64,000 nucleotides of DNA, from positions 33,130,770-33,194,769 of the forward strand of contig OZ020484.1 of assembly GCA_963971405.1 (NCBI GenBank), read 5' to 3'. Each line of letters opens with the position of its first letter. Position 1 is the first letter of the stretch. Made by a program: the position numbers and the translations under genes. This document shows positions 45,791-57,565 of this stretch, one piece after another. A model generated the notes under the pieces. The model did not search any database, was not told where the DNA came from, and was given only the letters and a program-made list of their open reading frames with translations. This DNA is from Psococerastis gibbosa. Taxonomy: Eukaryota; Arthropoda; Insecta; Psocodea; Psocidae.

Positions 45791-46380
45791 AGTCAACTCC
45801 CTTTTCCCTGAGGTGAAAGAGTCTGCCCTTAGGGTGCCTCAAGTTAACAAACAGACTCCCTTCCCCCGCCAGGCTGACAGGGTTGCTTAAAGCAGCAATG
45901 CTGAGATCAGGCGTTAGAAACAACACTTCCTTCATGGTACAATTTCGTTTTACTAAGTTACATAAAATATACAGTACAGGCTTCGGATAGAGATTGCCTA
46001 TAACTTATCAGAACGGAAACAGGACCGATGAGGAGTTGGCAAGTCATTGTGTTGGTTTGTTGAGCGGCTACGCTGTGGTGTAATGGAGACCGGAATATTG
46101 CAAAGCAAAACTAGGATTTAGTTCAGCTAACCTGAACTAAGAATGGTGCAAAAATAGAATAGAATTAGATGATATCGAGGTAGGTCTTGAGGAACACAGT
46201 AGTACTAAAGTAGTACCTAACATTCTGCACAGGCTACATATAGGCTGCATATAGGCTACAAAAGGCGGGGATATGAGCTGCATATATATGGAAGGATCCT
46301 ATCTCAACAATAATAATAATATTTAAATAAATAGAGGAACCTCATCGCTTCCAAGTCCCACTGGATCGGCGACTTTAACC
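45791..46380. other. Non-coding stretch
   Basis: No gene recognised. Confidence 0.35.
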
Positions 46381-46383
46381 TTT

Positions 46384-46767
46384 GGCGCCCATTCCACCGA
46401 CCGGCTAGGGCTATTAACAATAACGGTGACGTGGTAGCAGGCATTCAAGACATAGGCGGGGTTTCCACCGACCTCGCATTGCAGAATTGATGGAAATGTT
46501 TATTTTCCTCTATGCCATAGTTAAAATTGATCAATGATCATACAGTAAAATCACAAACAAACAAACTAAAATTAAAAAATGGCGTCATGGGATATGTTAA
46601 GTACAAACATTTTAATAGATTTCTATAAAAAGAAAAACAAACATTTCCGTCAATGTCATTTGCATTCTGCAATGAGAGGTCGGTGGAAACGCCACCTAAG
46701 TCTTGAATGTCTGCTACCACGTCACTGTTTTTGTAAATAGCCTTAGCCGGTCGATGGAATGGGCGCC
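46384..46767. mobile_element. GGCG-type foldback element (384 bp), copy 2
   Basis: Same ends and arms as 41,259-41,649. Flanked by TTT on both sides (46,381-46,383 and 46,768-46,770). The core includes 'aaaaatggcgtcatgggata', which resembles a start codon region and recurs at 60,990 as 'acaatggcgtcgtctggata'. It may be the vestige of the parent element's ORF. Confidence 0.85.
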
Positions 46768-47556
46768 TTTAATAGGTATCCAGATTTTGTGCCTCTTCGG
46801 GAAACAGGTCTTAGAGGCGTTCTGGTCCTCCCTCACTTTCGTTTCAAGGGGCCTATTTAGCCTTACCCCTCCCCCAAATAGTCAGTAATACCAATACAAT
46901 ACAAATCTCCTTTAAATTATACAATACATGTAAAGTACCTATATGATAAAATCGTCCGAGTATCGTCAAAACCAGGTAGTTCTGTCATTGTCATTGTTCT
47001 AGTGCCTCAGTGACACTGTAAAAAGCTTTCTCTAAGAGATGGTTTCTAAGCAATTTAGGGAAGTTACAAGCATTTCTCGCCGCTCTCAGTTCAATCGGGA
47101 GTTTTCTAAGGTAGGCGAAACCTTGTAGTATAGGATCCAGTCGCTCACACCAGTTAAAGTGATTTATTTTCTTATTGTTTCAGAGCGTTTGCCAGAATAT
47201 TGTGCGTTTGTTGTCCAAAGCAAATACGGCGCCGCTATCAACGAGCCTTACGTAACAAGCCTAGTCAGGTTAGCATTAAAAAGCAGTTAATTTTCGAAAT
47301 TGTTTTATAGTGTTTTATGTTTTAATTTGTTTTTCATTTTGTTTGTATGCATGTACCATTACCTACATATGTTTTGGTTTTTTTAATTTTACGGTAGCAT
47401 TCATTGAAAATGTCACCCATAAATGGATTTGCACACCTTTTTGAGAATATTAAGGGCAAATTGGTCATTTAATGGGAATATCCAGCTGTCTGTGTGTTTT
47501 ATGACAAAGTCGATTTTCACAGCAAATATCGATCAAAAAGCCTTCCAAAATATCCG
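46768..47556. other. Non-coding stretch
   Basis: No gene recognised; short ORFs only. Confidence 0.35.
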
Positions 47557-47560
47557 TTAA

Positions 47561-47945
47561 GGCTGAGTGTTCAAAATGCTTTGTAAGCAAGAAATTTTGC
47601 TGATTTTTTGACGAAAATAATTTATTGCTCATTCCACAGATGCAAAGATAACAAAGTGAACAGATAAAAAGCTCATAAAAAATCCAAGTTAACGCAGGAA
47701 GTTTATATTTTCTGAACTGAAATATTATTACCTTAAAAAAATTGGATAAAGAGCCTTATACCCATTTTGTAGCACAGTTGTAAATCTGTAAGGGAAATAG
47801 ACGGCTTTCACAAAAAGCTCGTATTTTTTAAGATTTTTTCATCTGTTCCCTTTTATATCTTTGTGGCTGTGGAACGAGCAATTAATTAATTTCGTCCAAA
47901 AAGTACGATAATTTCTTGTTTACAAAACATTTTGAACACTCAGCC
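47561..47945. mobile_element. TTAA-flanked MITE (385 bp), copy 1
   Basis: TTAA on both sides (47,557-47,560 and 47,946-47,949). Ends 'ggctgagtgttcaaaatg' are inverted, and longer internal arms ('aagaaattttgctgatttt', 'aaagataacaaagtgaacag') extend the palindrome. A second copy of exactly the same length is at 63,093. TTAA targets are typical of piggyBac and Kolobok transposases. Confidence 0.85.
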
Positions 47946-48363
47946 TTAAATTAGCAGAAAAGCTCCGCTACATTTTATATATATATATGACATGTGGCCT
48001 TCAGTAAAACCAATTGACCACAGTTCGTAAACTCCTTCCTATGGAATACCACACGAATCGTTTTTATGTAGTAATTGTGGTCAATATGCGTTAGAAATAC
48101 AGACCATTTATATCAATATGATCAGCAGAAAACTTTATTTTCATGGTCCTGATATATTTTTGACAGCTCTATGATTGATTTTTATTTGTTTTATTTTTAT
48201 AGTGCTTTTCCACCTCCGATTGTCTGTTAACTGCCAGCTTACACTACAACTGTATTTATTCTATGGTATAACGACAATTTCAAACTTTGCATTGGTTTTC
48301 ATTGTAACCGAAAGTATGATGTCAGCACAGATTGTTAATAAAAAATTATAAAATATACCTTCT

Positions 48364-48538
48364 GCAGCCTGATCATGGCGATTGTTACACCGGTATTTAT
48401 TTAATCCCCTAGTAGGTGCCAAAAATGTAAACAAAATAATTTTATAATGGAAAGTGCCATTCAAAATTTGTTTGTTTACATTTTTAATACCAGGGGATTA
48501 AATAAATACCGGTATTATAATCGCCATGATCAGGCTGC
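48364..48538. mobile_element. Palindromic MITE with 'gcagcctgatcatggcgatt' ends
   Basis: Inverted arms of ~70 bp with 'taccggtatttatttaatcc' and 'aaaatgtaaacaaa' around a short core. A related element at ~63,068-63,590 was the target of the second TTAA MITE. Confidence 0.75.
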
Positions 48539-49609
48539 TGTTAGTTTACACGAAATATTTATTTCAAATTAGTAGTAGCCAATTATGCAGTATGTTTTTA
48601 TGTAGTATACAAAACTTTTACAATATGCCTGTACCCCCTTATTAAGCACTGGAATAGTGTCCCAACTAATGTTTATTATAAAAATTATAAAATTATTTGA
48701 TGGTCTATCCACGATTGGACTTTATTACAAGAAATGAATAAAATGAAGTTGCCTATCAACTATACTTGTGGACAATCGTACTTTGAAAGAAAACCATGAC
48801 ACATGCAGCCACTGAGCAATGTGGCGAATTCAATTTATGGGTCAAGTGTTGGGGGGTTTCACAAGTTGTGGCTATTACCGTGCTTATTAGCTGTTTGAAT
48901 CGTTCTCTTTTTATAATAATTATTCTCCTTCGGTGCATAGTTACTGTACCTACAAACCTTTGAATTAATTTTAAATTGCTGTCCTTTTTAAAATAATCAA
49001 AATTCAGCACTTGCATGTAATGAGGTTCTGTAGGGACAGTTTTGGTCACTATAGGTTCGCTGACGTCAAACCGATATCCATATTATTCAAAATGACCGCC
49101 GTTTGCATGTGAAAACTAAGCTCTTGGCATTATCTAATTAATTTTTTTAATATTTTTTATAATATTTTTACTATGCCTGGACCTTATTTCGCTGCATATA
49201 ATTTAATATATATATTCTCCATGATTTATAGAAAAATATCACTTTAAAATAATACGTAATTAAAAATAATTTTAAAATAGTATTGAGGCTTATGGAAAAA
49301 TCAACGCTTTGATATCATTGCAACTGGTGCTGCCATCTACAAAATGATGTCACAAATGAACCCCATTATATTTATTTTTTTCCTGATTGACACAATTACA
49401 TATATACCGTATGAGAGTACTGAAATATAATTTGGCAAAGTGGCAAATTCAGTTAAAAAATGTTAAATTAAGAATTAATAGCACTTGTTGACTTTTGGTA
49501 CTTTTGAAATCGCAATATGGCCATTCTATCATTAATTTTCGATACAGGGTATATCTGTGTTTCTATACAAGCTACGTTGTTGACTCAAATTGATCACAGA
49601 CTTTTTTTT
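48539..49609. other. Non-coding stretch
   Basis: AT-rich. A 97-codon minus-strand ORF at 48,756-49,049 has no recognisable domain. No other feature seen. Confidence 0.35.
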
Positions 49610-49785
49610 TTTTTTAATAAAAGATTAATCGCATACAAACAATTTAATGAATGTATCCGATTGACCTCTTCAGTCGCCTCTATAGGTTAGTACCCGTGTT
49701 GAGCTACCACACGTCTCCGATCGCAAGGCGTGTAAAGACTCGCACAAGTGCAAGCACGATCCCACCTGGCCATCGAAGTCGATTT
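49610..49785 (+). repeat. Repeat B, copy 3 (SINE-like, intact)
   Basis: Runs from 'aaaagattaatcgcatacaa' through 'gacctcttcagtcgcctcta' and 'acacgtctccgatcgcaagg' to 'ggccatcgaagtcgatttta'. It is ~85-90% similar to 50,050-50,225 by eye. It serves as reference for the repeat cut by the hAT rearrangement. Confidence 0.8.
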
Positions 49786-50049
49786 TACGTTTATTTACTT
49801 TTTATTTCGCATTTTACATTATGAAATTCAGTTTCCCAATTGTGTAGTGTGTGTACTTCGTGTAGATCCATATTAAAAATAAAATACAGTATTATGGATA
49901 AGTACTTAGCATGTAACCTAATGAAATATTGTAGTTCATCAACCATTGTCAAAATTGTTAATAAATCACCGTAGATGACATTTTATGTAGGCATACAGTG
50001 TCTGATCATGACATTTTCAGTGATATGTGCAAGAGGAGGTGAATTTTTT

Positions 50050-50225
50050 TTTCTTTTATAAAAGATTAATCGCATACAAACAATTTAATGAATGTATCCG
50101 ATTGACCTCTTCAGTCGCCTCTGTAGGTTAGTACCTGTGTTGAGCTACGACACGTCTCCGATCGCATGGCGCGTAAAGACTCACATAAGTGCAAGCACGT
50201 TACCATCTGGCCATCGAAGTCGATT
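50050..50225 (+). repeat. Repeat B, copy 4 (SINE-like, intact)
   Basis: Same boundaries and orientation as copy 3, 440 bp downstream. No clear A/B boxes, so the promoter origin is unknown. Confidence 0.8.
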
Positions 50226-50522
50226 ATTTTTCCCATTCACAATGGCCTCAATGTTCTGGTAGGTACGGTATATTTCGCCATATATTGTATTGTATAATGG
50301 ACTTTAAGAGGTAGCTGGCCGTTGACATTGACTAGGTACCCCAACATCATCCCAAAATAGGTTGGCTAATATTTTTATTTAATTTAAAACTAAAGTTATA
50401 TGTACAAATTTGGTTTCGTCAATTGGTTGAAGACTATTTCATACATAGTAGCAGGAGGTTGGGGACTTGTTTTAATTGAGGTGCTCCAGGGGTGGCCAAT
50501 GTCAACGGTGAGCTCCCTCTTA

Positions 50523-50760
50523 AATAAATAAATAAATAAATGAATAAATATTGACTTTTTCGTTCTATTACAAAGCCATTAAAACGGCATTAGGGCTATG
50601 AAGCCCTCTCTTACACTCAACTACAGGAAACTAGGGACCGCCTGCTTTACATACCCTCCATAGCATGGTCAGAAAATGTAACAAGTGTGGAACTCGAAGT
50701 AACAACCTTTTCGGGTGAAAGTCGGAGTCTGTACCAGTACTCTACATGCTCTGACCATGT
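50523..50760 (-). repeat. tRNA-derived SINE, copy 4
   Basis: (AAAT)n tail at the left, body with 'gccattaaaacggcattagg' and 'gggaccgcctgctttac', and at the right a minus-strand tRNA-like head: 'agtactggtacagact', a 'ctttcac' anticodon-like loop and a B box near 50,692. The loop would read UUC, so a tRNA-Glu ancestor is plausible. Confidence 0.7.
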
Positions 50761-51197
50761 TCAATCCTCTTAGCAGCCAGTACTGACTATGTTACAGACA
50801 CTGTATATGTACGGTATAGAATATAATTATGATAAGTCCTTGTTACTTTGTTTATGTATTTTCACATTGTTGGCTCCCCAGTACCTTATTAAATTTTACA
50901 TTGTTGTCAACAATTTTTTGATTACAGCGAAAGGCACACTCAGCGATGGTACGTAATTTTTTCAACAATGATAAATTTTGAATGGCTGTTAGCTGTTGCT
51001 ATATATACAATAGGCTGTTTAGTTAGACTTTAGAGCGGTAGTAGCTTAGCGTTTTTGCCTGAAAATAGCGATCGGTTTCTACTAACAAGCCAACCTAGCG
51101 AAGCACCGGCTAATAAAGCACTACCTTACTCTCGTCTTGAGTGGGCACTGGGTACAGTATCAGAATTATGTGCTTCACATGAGTAGTAACAGAATAA
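50761..51197. other. Non-coding stretch with SINE-body fragment
   Basis: 'ctaacaagccaacctagcga' near 51,081 is a short SINE-body fragment. No gene. Confidence 0.4.
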
Positions 51198-51350
51198 GGG
51201 TTGTACCAACAATGACCTTGAGAAATGTCATCAAACCCTTAAGGGTTATACAAACTAGTACCAATTATGGTCATATTACCAAGGTCATTCTTAGTATAGC
51301 CCGTAAGGATTTTGATACAAAACATTTCTCAAGGTCATTGTCAGTATAAC
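51198..51350. repeat. Inverted repeat with ~65-bp arms
   Basis: 'aatgaccttgagaaatgt' occurs near 51,210 and inverted near 51,325. Outer 'gggttgtac' and inner 'cccttaagggttatac' parts pair as well. It is probably a small foldback MITE. An ORF across it is not a gene. Confidence 0.65.
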
Positions 51351-51449
51351 CCTACCTCTGATGTGCCACCCTCCCACGCTTCAGCTTGAGGGGGCACATG
51401 TTGTAATTTCATGCTCACATGTTCATTTTTGTTGAGAAATACATGGTTG

Positions 51450-51470
51450 TCTATTCTATTCTATTCTGTT
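51450..51470. repeat. (TATTC)n microsatellite
   Basis: Four 'tattc' units, probably the tail of a retroposon to the left. Confidence 0.7.
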
Positions 51471-51760
51471 ACTACTCTCATGATTCCCAAAGCATGGCTA
51501 GAGTACACTGTATAATACTTTAGGCCTACAGCACATTGAAGGAAAGTGGAATCTGAAGGTCTAGGAAAAAATGGCGGCTTCTTTCAGATTCCGACTTCAG
51601 TAGCCAGCCACCTTAAGTAAGTTCATAGATGGTTAGCTAGCAGCAATTTATGTTTTCGCCCCCAAAAAAATAGAGCTGCAGACTGCGATGCGATAATATC
51701 AGACAGCTGTAGCATGTAATAATGTGCAACCGTATCTAAAAATAATAGGCTGAACATTTA

Positions 51761-51938
51761 GGCGGCTATTCCATCTGTCAATAATCCGTCATTTGTGCAT
51801 CAATAATAAGTCTCTCCCATATTATAACTTAATTTATAATAGATAAGTTAAGCATCTACATAATAGTCTCCTTAAAACAAGCATCTCATCAATTTTTGAT
51901 GCAAAAATGACGGATTATTGACAGATGGAATAGCCGCC
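51761..51938. mobile_element. GGCGGC-ended palindromic MITE (178 bp)
   Basis: Ends 'ggcggctattccatctgtca' and the perfect inverted copy; arms of at least 36 bp. TA flanks both sides. The core 'ataatagataagttaagcat...agtctcctta' is shared with the foldback at 60,590, which links the two. Confidence 0.8.
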
Positions 51939-52477
51939 TAAGTATTAATGTCCGTATAAACACTAAACATACAGTACTGTAATAATGCATGTGAAAATAT
52001 ACTAACTGGACAATTTGGGTCCGATTATACGCTAGATTAATAAATTTTCACCCTCTTCTTTTTCTTCTTCTTCTTCTTCCTCGACGCTGCAGCTCGAGGT
52101 GAGCCTCTTGCAACACATCACTCCCCACACATCCCGGTCCTGGTTTCTCTATTTCAAGCCACCACTTACACCTTTCCTAAGGCCAATTTCCGCCTGGTCT
52201 CTCCTTCAATTCCGTGGCGTGCCTTTTCACCTTTTGCCTAGATTAGCCTGTATATCGTAGAAAAGGCAGAAGTTAAAGGCAATCGTAGACTTATTATATA
52301 CTATAGGTATTTCTGACGGTGCGGCCATTATCCATAAAAGCCGACTTAAAACAATCGAAATATATATTTTTCTCATAAGCTACATGCATAAGTGTGACCT
52401 ACTGTTGGACAAGGCATCATAAAGTGTACACAACAATATTATTTTTATGGTCAGAATTCTATAACTTTGACTAGAGG

Positions 52478-52650
52478 ACAGATGGGAGAAATGGGGCATT
52501 CGCCAAAAATGTCTGAGGCATCCTGGCCACGTTTTTGCAATGACTGGTCATAGGAGACTTGGCAGGTGGCCCCTGAAATTAAAAACTTCTATTTTCGGTG
52601 AGAAGGAATAAATGTCCCATCTCTCCTATAGAACTCGAATTTTGACCATC
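52478..52650. mobile_element. MITE with 'agatgggacattc' ends, copy 1
   Basis: Left 'agatgggagaaatggggcat' and right 'aaatgtcccatctctcctat' are inverted. Related copies are at 55,315, 61,320 (end only) and 62,640. Confidence 0.6.
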
Positions 52651-52677
52651 CGGGGGTCTCTTTATATAACCCATAGG

Positions 52678-52864
52678 CAAGGGCGGATTTTAGGGGGGGG
52701 GGTCAGAGGGTCCGGAGCCCCCCCCCCCAAAAAAAATTAACTTACACTAGATAACAATGGGTTTACAGTGGGAATTAAAAATAATCATGTTTTTTAATGT
52801 TATAATCCACTGAACTTGACCGCTGACCCCCCCCCCCCTAAATTGGAGGCAAAATCCGCCCTTG
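52678..52864. mobile_element. Poly-G hAT-type MITE (187 bp), reference copy
   Basis: Ends 'caagggcggattttag' and 'aaatccgcccttg'; a perfect 8-bp duplication 'cccatagg' at 52,670-52,677 and 52,865-52,872. G-run near one end, C-run near the other, AT-rich core. Confidence 0.9.
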
Positions 52865-52872
52865 CCCATAGG

Positions 52873-55314
52873 TAAGAAGGTAACCTACAGTAGGAACTCT
52901 TTCTATGTCTTACGGCCATTAGGGACACGATGCTGTGCTATGGGCTGGGCCGGGTACGTTTAACTTGTAATTTGGGTGATTATTAACAAATTAAAAAAAG
53001 AACCAATGTTCATTTGATTTAGCTGTGTGCGGGTGTCATTGGTTCTCTATATTAGTCAGGTAATGTCAGCATCCGTTATTTTGAATTCATCTTCAAGTGA
53101 AGTGTATTTATAGGCCTATGCAAAGCATTGAGTGTTTACATTTTTATTTTAGTTTAAAAAATGTATCAATTTTTTAATGCATCCTCAAAAAACGTTCCAC
53201 TAGTTATTGGGAAGTGCTTAGTTAAAAATACAATAAAGTATTTTTGTTTTTTTTAATCTTCAACTAACTTACGATACAATACTTATCGTCGATGACAATG
53301 ATACCCCGTTATAAATATATATATATATAGTGTCTTAGGTGTTATTATCAACGCGTTTGGTCACTGTTGGATAAAAAAACCAGGTACTTTTTTCTCTTAT
53401 GGTGAGCTTATCTATTTAAGTGTCAAGTCATCTGAAACGGACTGTAAGACTTAGAGAATGTTTCCCGTGTTCCAGCTATGGGTTAGAATAAGAGACTCCC
53501 GGATGGTCTACCGTAACTTTTGTAAGTTATGAAATTCACTAAATTCAGACAATAGCTCCTCATGCAAATTAGTATGCTGAATTTTCATATTTGCAACCTG
53601 GAGAGGCGAGGCAACACTAGACCTATTATTATTGTGTACACCTTTTAGATGCCTGGTCCAACTACTATAGTACAGACGTACTGTATGTACCGCATGAATT
53701 AATGTAGCCTACAATACCAACTAACGTGTTTTTCATCGCAATATTATAGCCTACTAGTAATCAAGTAATGCTTTTTCAATATAAAGGATATGAACTGTGA
53801 AGTAAACGACACAACAAAGCTGCAACTGAACGGTCCGGCCCGTATCGTGTAGCTCTCGCTATTAAAGCTCTTTTTATCGGTTATGACTGCCATTGTAAGC
53901 ACCCTCCCCTTTCTCCTTTATTCCCACCCTACAAGCTCTTTACAGGACCGTATTCGCTTATTTAGCAACCAGGCCCAAGCTTGATATATCCTCTACTCCT
54001 CTTCTTACAAGAGTGTGGGTTTGCAGCGTCTCACTGCTCTGCGCAGTGCGGTGCACTAACACCCACCACTATTATAGGTCAGGGGTATGTACTATGCCTA
54101 TATATCCTAGAAAAATGGCTTCCTCGGTTAAAACCGCCTCGACTGGGGAGAAACTATGTGTACTGTTTCTCAATGTGGTCTGTGGTCTCTGCACTCCCGG
54201 GGGTTTTGCCGTGGGTAACCACGAAGCCTTCATAAATGATTTCAAAACAGTATTAAAATATTCCTTAAAAATAGTGGATCATTTCCGTATTAGAAAATCC
54301 AACACGGCAGACCTCTGCCTTGCTGTGATCGGGGTGCACTCTATCTCTCACATCTGTTGATAACTATTGCCGTACTTTCATTGCAGAATCTAATTTGTTA
54401 GAATTCAAAGATATAACAACAAAATAAACTTGTTGAAGTCATGAAGTGCACTTCTTCTCATAAGATAAGTTCGGGTAGCCAAGAGAGGATGTGCCCCACC
54501 AATCACAGGTGGTCATTTTGCCGCATTATTTGCGAAGGACATATTTTTTAACAAAGTTGTCTGCCTTTAAAGGAGTTATCAGACGACTATAAAATATAAA
54601 AGGGCAGTTTACATCCATATTGAAATTCTGAAATTAAGATAATCAATCCGAATAAGTTTCTTTATTGCTGCACCAGTGGCCAAAGTAACAGTAAAAGCAC
54701 CATGTAATTTTCTTCAACTTTTATTAAGACATATGTACCTCTACCTAACTCAGTACGACAGCACAACAGACAGTTGATCAATTTTAGATACATCTTGAGT
54801 GATATCAAGGATAAGGCTGAAATAGGCTACTGGTATGATTTAATTTCAGCTATAAGTTTTTTTAATCATAAACCTGGAACTGGGAGCTGAAGTGTGTGAA
54901 GTGTGCCCCCCCCCCCCAGCAATGCTGCGCCCCTGAACCGCGGGGGTTGCGGGAGTGTTATTGACGCCACTGAGCTGCAGACTGGTGAGAGTAGTTTCAT
55001 ATGGCCCAGCAGTTGCAGAATTTACTTCAAATTAAAGGTTACGTCAGGAAGGGAAAATAGGTGCCGGTACTTAATATTAGGAATTCCGCGTATTAATATC
55101 CAATTTTGCTTGTTTTACAGAAATTTGCCCGCCAAAGAATCCGGTACACAGCCAACGCCGCTACAACTACCACCTGGTCACTGAGAAGAAGACCTCTTCG
55201 CCAGCGCAGCTCCGGCAGCTCGTGCAATTCGGACCAAACTTATATCTAGGACTTGACCTACCCATTGCTAGCATGTAATTGCAAAGGCTTCCATGAATGA
55301 TGGAACTTAGGATT
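52873..55314. other. Long non-coding stretch
   Basis: No host gene recognised. ORFs at 53,981-54,360 (84 and 115 aa) overlap in two frames and match nothing known. A C-run followed by 'gcaatgctgcgcccctga' at 54,907 resembles 31,630. A (TA)n tract lies near 53,318. Confidence 0.35.
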
Positions 55315-55695
55315 GTATATAGGATAGATGGGACATTCGCTTTCCACCAAAAATATTGTTTTGATTTTTTTTTTAATTTCTGGGCTCACCTTGTGACCAG
55401 CCATTGAAAAAAACGTGGCAGGAGAGCCAAAAATTGTTTAAATAAATAAGGACTTTTTGTTCTATTACTAAGCCAACCTCGCGGAGTTAGGGCTATGAAA
55501 CCCTCTCTTACACTCAACTAGGAAGGCCCGGGACCGCCTGCTTTACATGCCAGGATGGCCATAAAATGTAGGAAGTGTAGGACTCAAACCAACAACCTTT
55601 CGGGTGAAAGTCAGAGTTCGTACCACTACTCTACATGCCTGACAAAAAAATTTTGGTGGGAAAGAATGTCCCATCTCTCCTACATAGAACTCCAA
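55315..55695. mobile_element. 'agatgggacattc' MITE, copy 2, interrupted by a SINE
   Basis: Left end 'ggatagatgggacattcgct' and right end 'gaatgtcccatctctcctac' belong to one MITE. Its middle holds the SINE at 55,437-55,640, so the SINE came later. Confidence 0.65.
55437..55640 (-). repeat. tRNA-derived SINE, copy 5
   Basis: Most complete head: on the minus strand 'gtagagtagtggtacga' (A-box region), 'ctttcacccgaaagg' (anticodon-like arm, UUC) and 'ttggtttgagtcct' (B box). Body as in copy 4, TTTA-rich tail. Confidence 0.75.
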
Positions 55696-55919
55696 TGAAA
55701 CCGGAGGATTATGGCTAATAGGCCGTGAAAGTGTATAGTTCCAAACTTTTTGTCAGCAGCTGCGGGCGACATCTTCAGTGTCACTGTGTAGACTTCGAAG
55801 TTTGTAAGTCGGAGGCTCAGTACCAACAGTTAGTCAGTACACAGTAACCCGGAAGAGTTCGACCTGAACGCGCAGTTGAGTCAACGCAAGTTAAAAAAAA
55901 AAGCTTCACTCTGAATTGG
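55641..55919. other. Non-coding stretch
   Basis: Includes the MITE right end and a stretch with 'gcgggcgacatcttcagtgt'. No gene. Confidence 0.35.
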
Positions 55920-55929
55920 GACCTTGGTT

Positions 55930-56215
55930 TTCCGATGCTTTTTCTTCTTTTTCTTTATATACCTCTTCTAGCAAAGATTGGCAATCATCATGGCAATTCC
56001 CACCTTGAAGAGTGCTGCTCTGAAAAGGGAAGTCGTGGCTTGCTAGACCACTGCCTCTGTTTTTCAACAAGGATGTTCTTCTTCTTCCCGGAGCCCTCAG
56101 TCCTCCTACCTTCCCTTTGATTATATACATGCAGAAGGCGTTATTTTTTGTTCCTCATCACATGGCCGAAGTATGTTAGTTTCCGTTTCTTAACCGTCGG
56201 CATGCAGCAAATCGG
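55930..56215 (-). pseudogene. LINE ORF2 tail, copy 1
   Basis: The minus strand reads VKKRKLTYFGHVMRNKK then a stop; after a frame change come LLKNRGSGLASHDFPFQSS and LQGGNCHDDC. The K-LTYFGHVMR motif marks the region after the reverse transcriptase in many non-LTR elements. It has the same family and breakpoints as 58,470-58,735 and carries a frameshift and stop. Confidence 0.7.
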
Positions 56216-57114
56216 CTTCTATATCCTTTCGCCTCAGGTCCTCGGCATTAGGTTTATCCACATTTCAAATGCACTGATTCCGGTCGCTTTAAATATATTT
56301 TTAGCAATACTTGACAAAGTATTTTTTTTTTTACTGCACTGATTCTGTTCTTCATAGCTTAGGGCAATGTCCATATACCATTTACATCCCAACCATGTTA
56401 TGAAGACTTTCGTTTGCCTTTTTTTCTTGTAATGTAGAAAAGGTATATTCGTCATATTCAGGACAAGAACCATTACATTAGTGGTAGAATTGCACACTTA
56501 GTGACAATGAATTTTTGTAATGACTATTATGCATTCCTTCGTTTTAAAGTGGGAAAGAAGTTAAAGAATAAAAGAAAATCTGTGTGTGGTGCGCCTGAAG
56601 AAGTGTTCAGTTAGTTACCTTCTTTCTTATCTATTTCTTTTCTTTCTTTCTTCTTTCTAGCGAGCGTGTCGCGTGGCGAACCAGCCCAACTTACTACCCT
56701 GCTAAAATCTGTATGTGGTGCGCCTAAAAAGTTTACACTTCAAAAATAAAAACTATGCACACGAAATGCCTTCGTAACATGGTCGGGTAGTAGTAGTACC
56801 GTAATTATTTACTATTAACTCTTATTATGACCCCCACACACCTCACGGTAAGAGGGAGCGCAACCATTATTACAAAAACTGTACATTATATCTTGTAAAT
56901 ACACGTTTATTTTATTTATTTATTTATTATTATGCATTGAAAAGGCACATTATTATCTTCTTCTAGATTGTCCTCCCGTACCCCCCTACCCATGCGGTTT
57001 GGAGAACTTCCTCGCTACAAGCGCCGTCTTCCCTCTCTGTTTAAAAAATAATAATAATAATAACAGCCAGTTATGTCTTTATTTTTTTCTGCGAGCCACC
57101 GGCTACCTGTCTTT
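56216..57114. other. Non-coding stretch
   Basis: (TTTC)n-type tract near 56,625-56,660, (TTTA)n near 56,912 and (AAT)n near 57,047. No gene recognised. Confidence 0.4.
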
Positions 57115-57300
57115 AAATGAATATCGACTTCGATGGCAAGTTGGTAAGTTACTTGTACTTATGCGAGTCTCAACACTCCATGCGATCGGAGACGTGTCGT
57201 AACTCAACACGGATTCTAACCTGCAGAGGCGACTGAAGAGGTCAATTGGATACATTCATTACATTGTTTGTATCCATGCGATTAACCTTTTGTAAAAAAA
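57115..57300 (-). repeat. Repeat B, copy 5 (SINE-like)
   Basis: Reverse orientation: 'atatcgacttcgatggcaag', 'gatcggagacgtgtcgtaac', 'gcgactgaagaggtcaattg', 'ttgtatccatgcgattaacc'. Confidence 0.8.
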
Positions 57301-57380
57301 CAAAGAAAATATGTACCCCAACCCTCCATCCCCCTTCCTACACTAGCCTTCCTCCACCTAAGCCTTGTCTTCCTCATACC

Positions 57381-57565
57381 CAAGGGCGGATTTTGCCTCC
57401 AATTTAGGGGGGGGGGGTCAGCGGTCAGGTTCAGTGGATTATAACATTAAAAAACATAATTATTTTTAATTCCCACTGTAAACCCATTGTTATCTAGTGT
57501 AAGTTAATTTATTTTGGGAGGGGGGTCTGGACCCTTTGACCCCCCCCCCCTAAAATCCGCCCTTG
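57381..57565. mobile_element. Poly-G hAT-type MITE (185 bp), second copy
   Basis: Same sequence as 52,678-52,864 in inverted orientation with a few differences. Unlike the other three, its 8-bp flanks ('ctcatacc' and 'cctagcgc') do not match, so one flank has been rearranged or mutated. Confidence 0.85.

Noticed and set aside
53981-54360. Overlapping 84- and 115-codon ORFs as a small secreted protein
   Set aside because: Two frames are open at once, no clear signal peptide cleavage pattern or known cysteine framework, and no homologue is recognised.
11461-55640. tRNA genes at 11,461, 21,095, 44,830, 45,050, 50,690 and 55,570
   Set aside because: Only B-box-like halves or diverged heads attached to repeat bodies are present; no complete cloverleaf with a discriminator end could be drawn.
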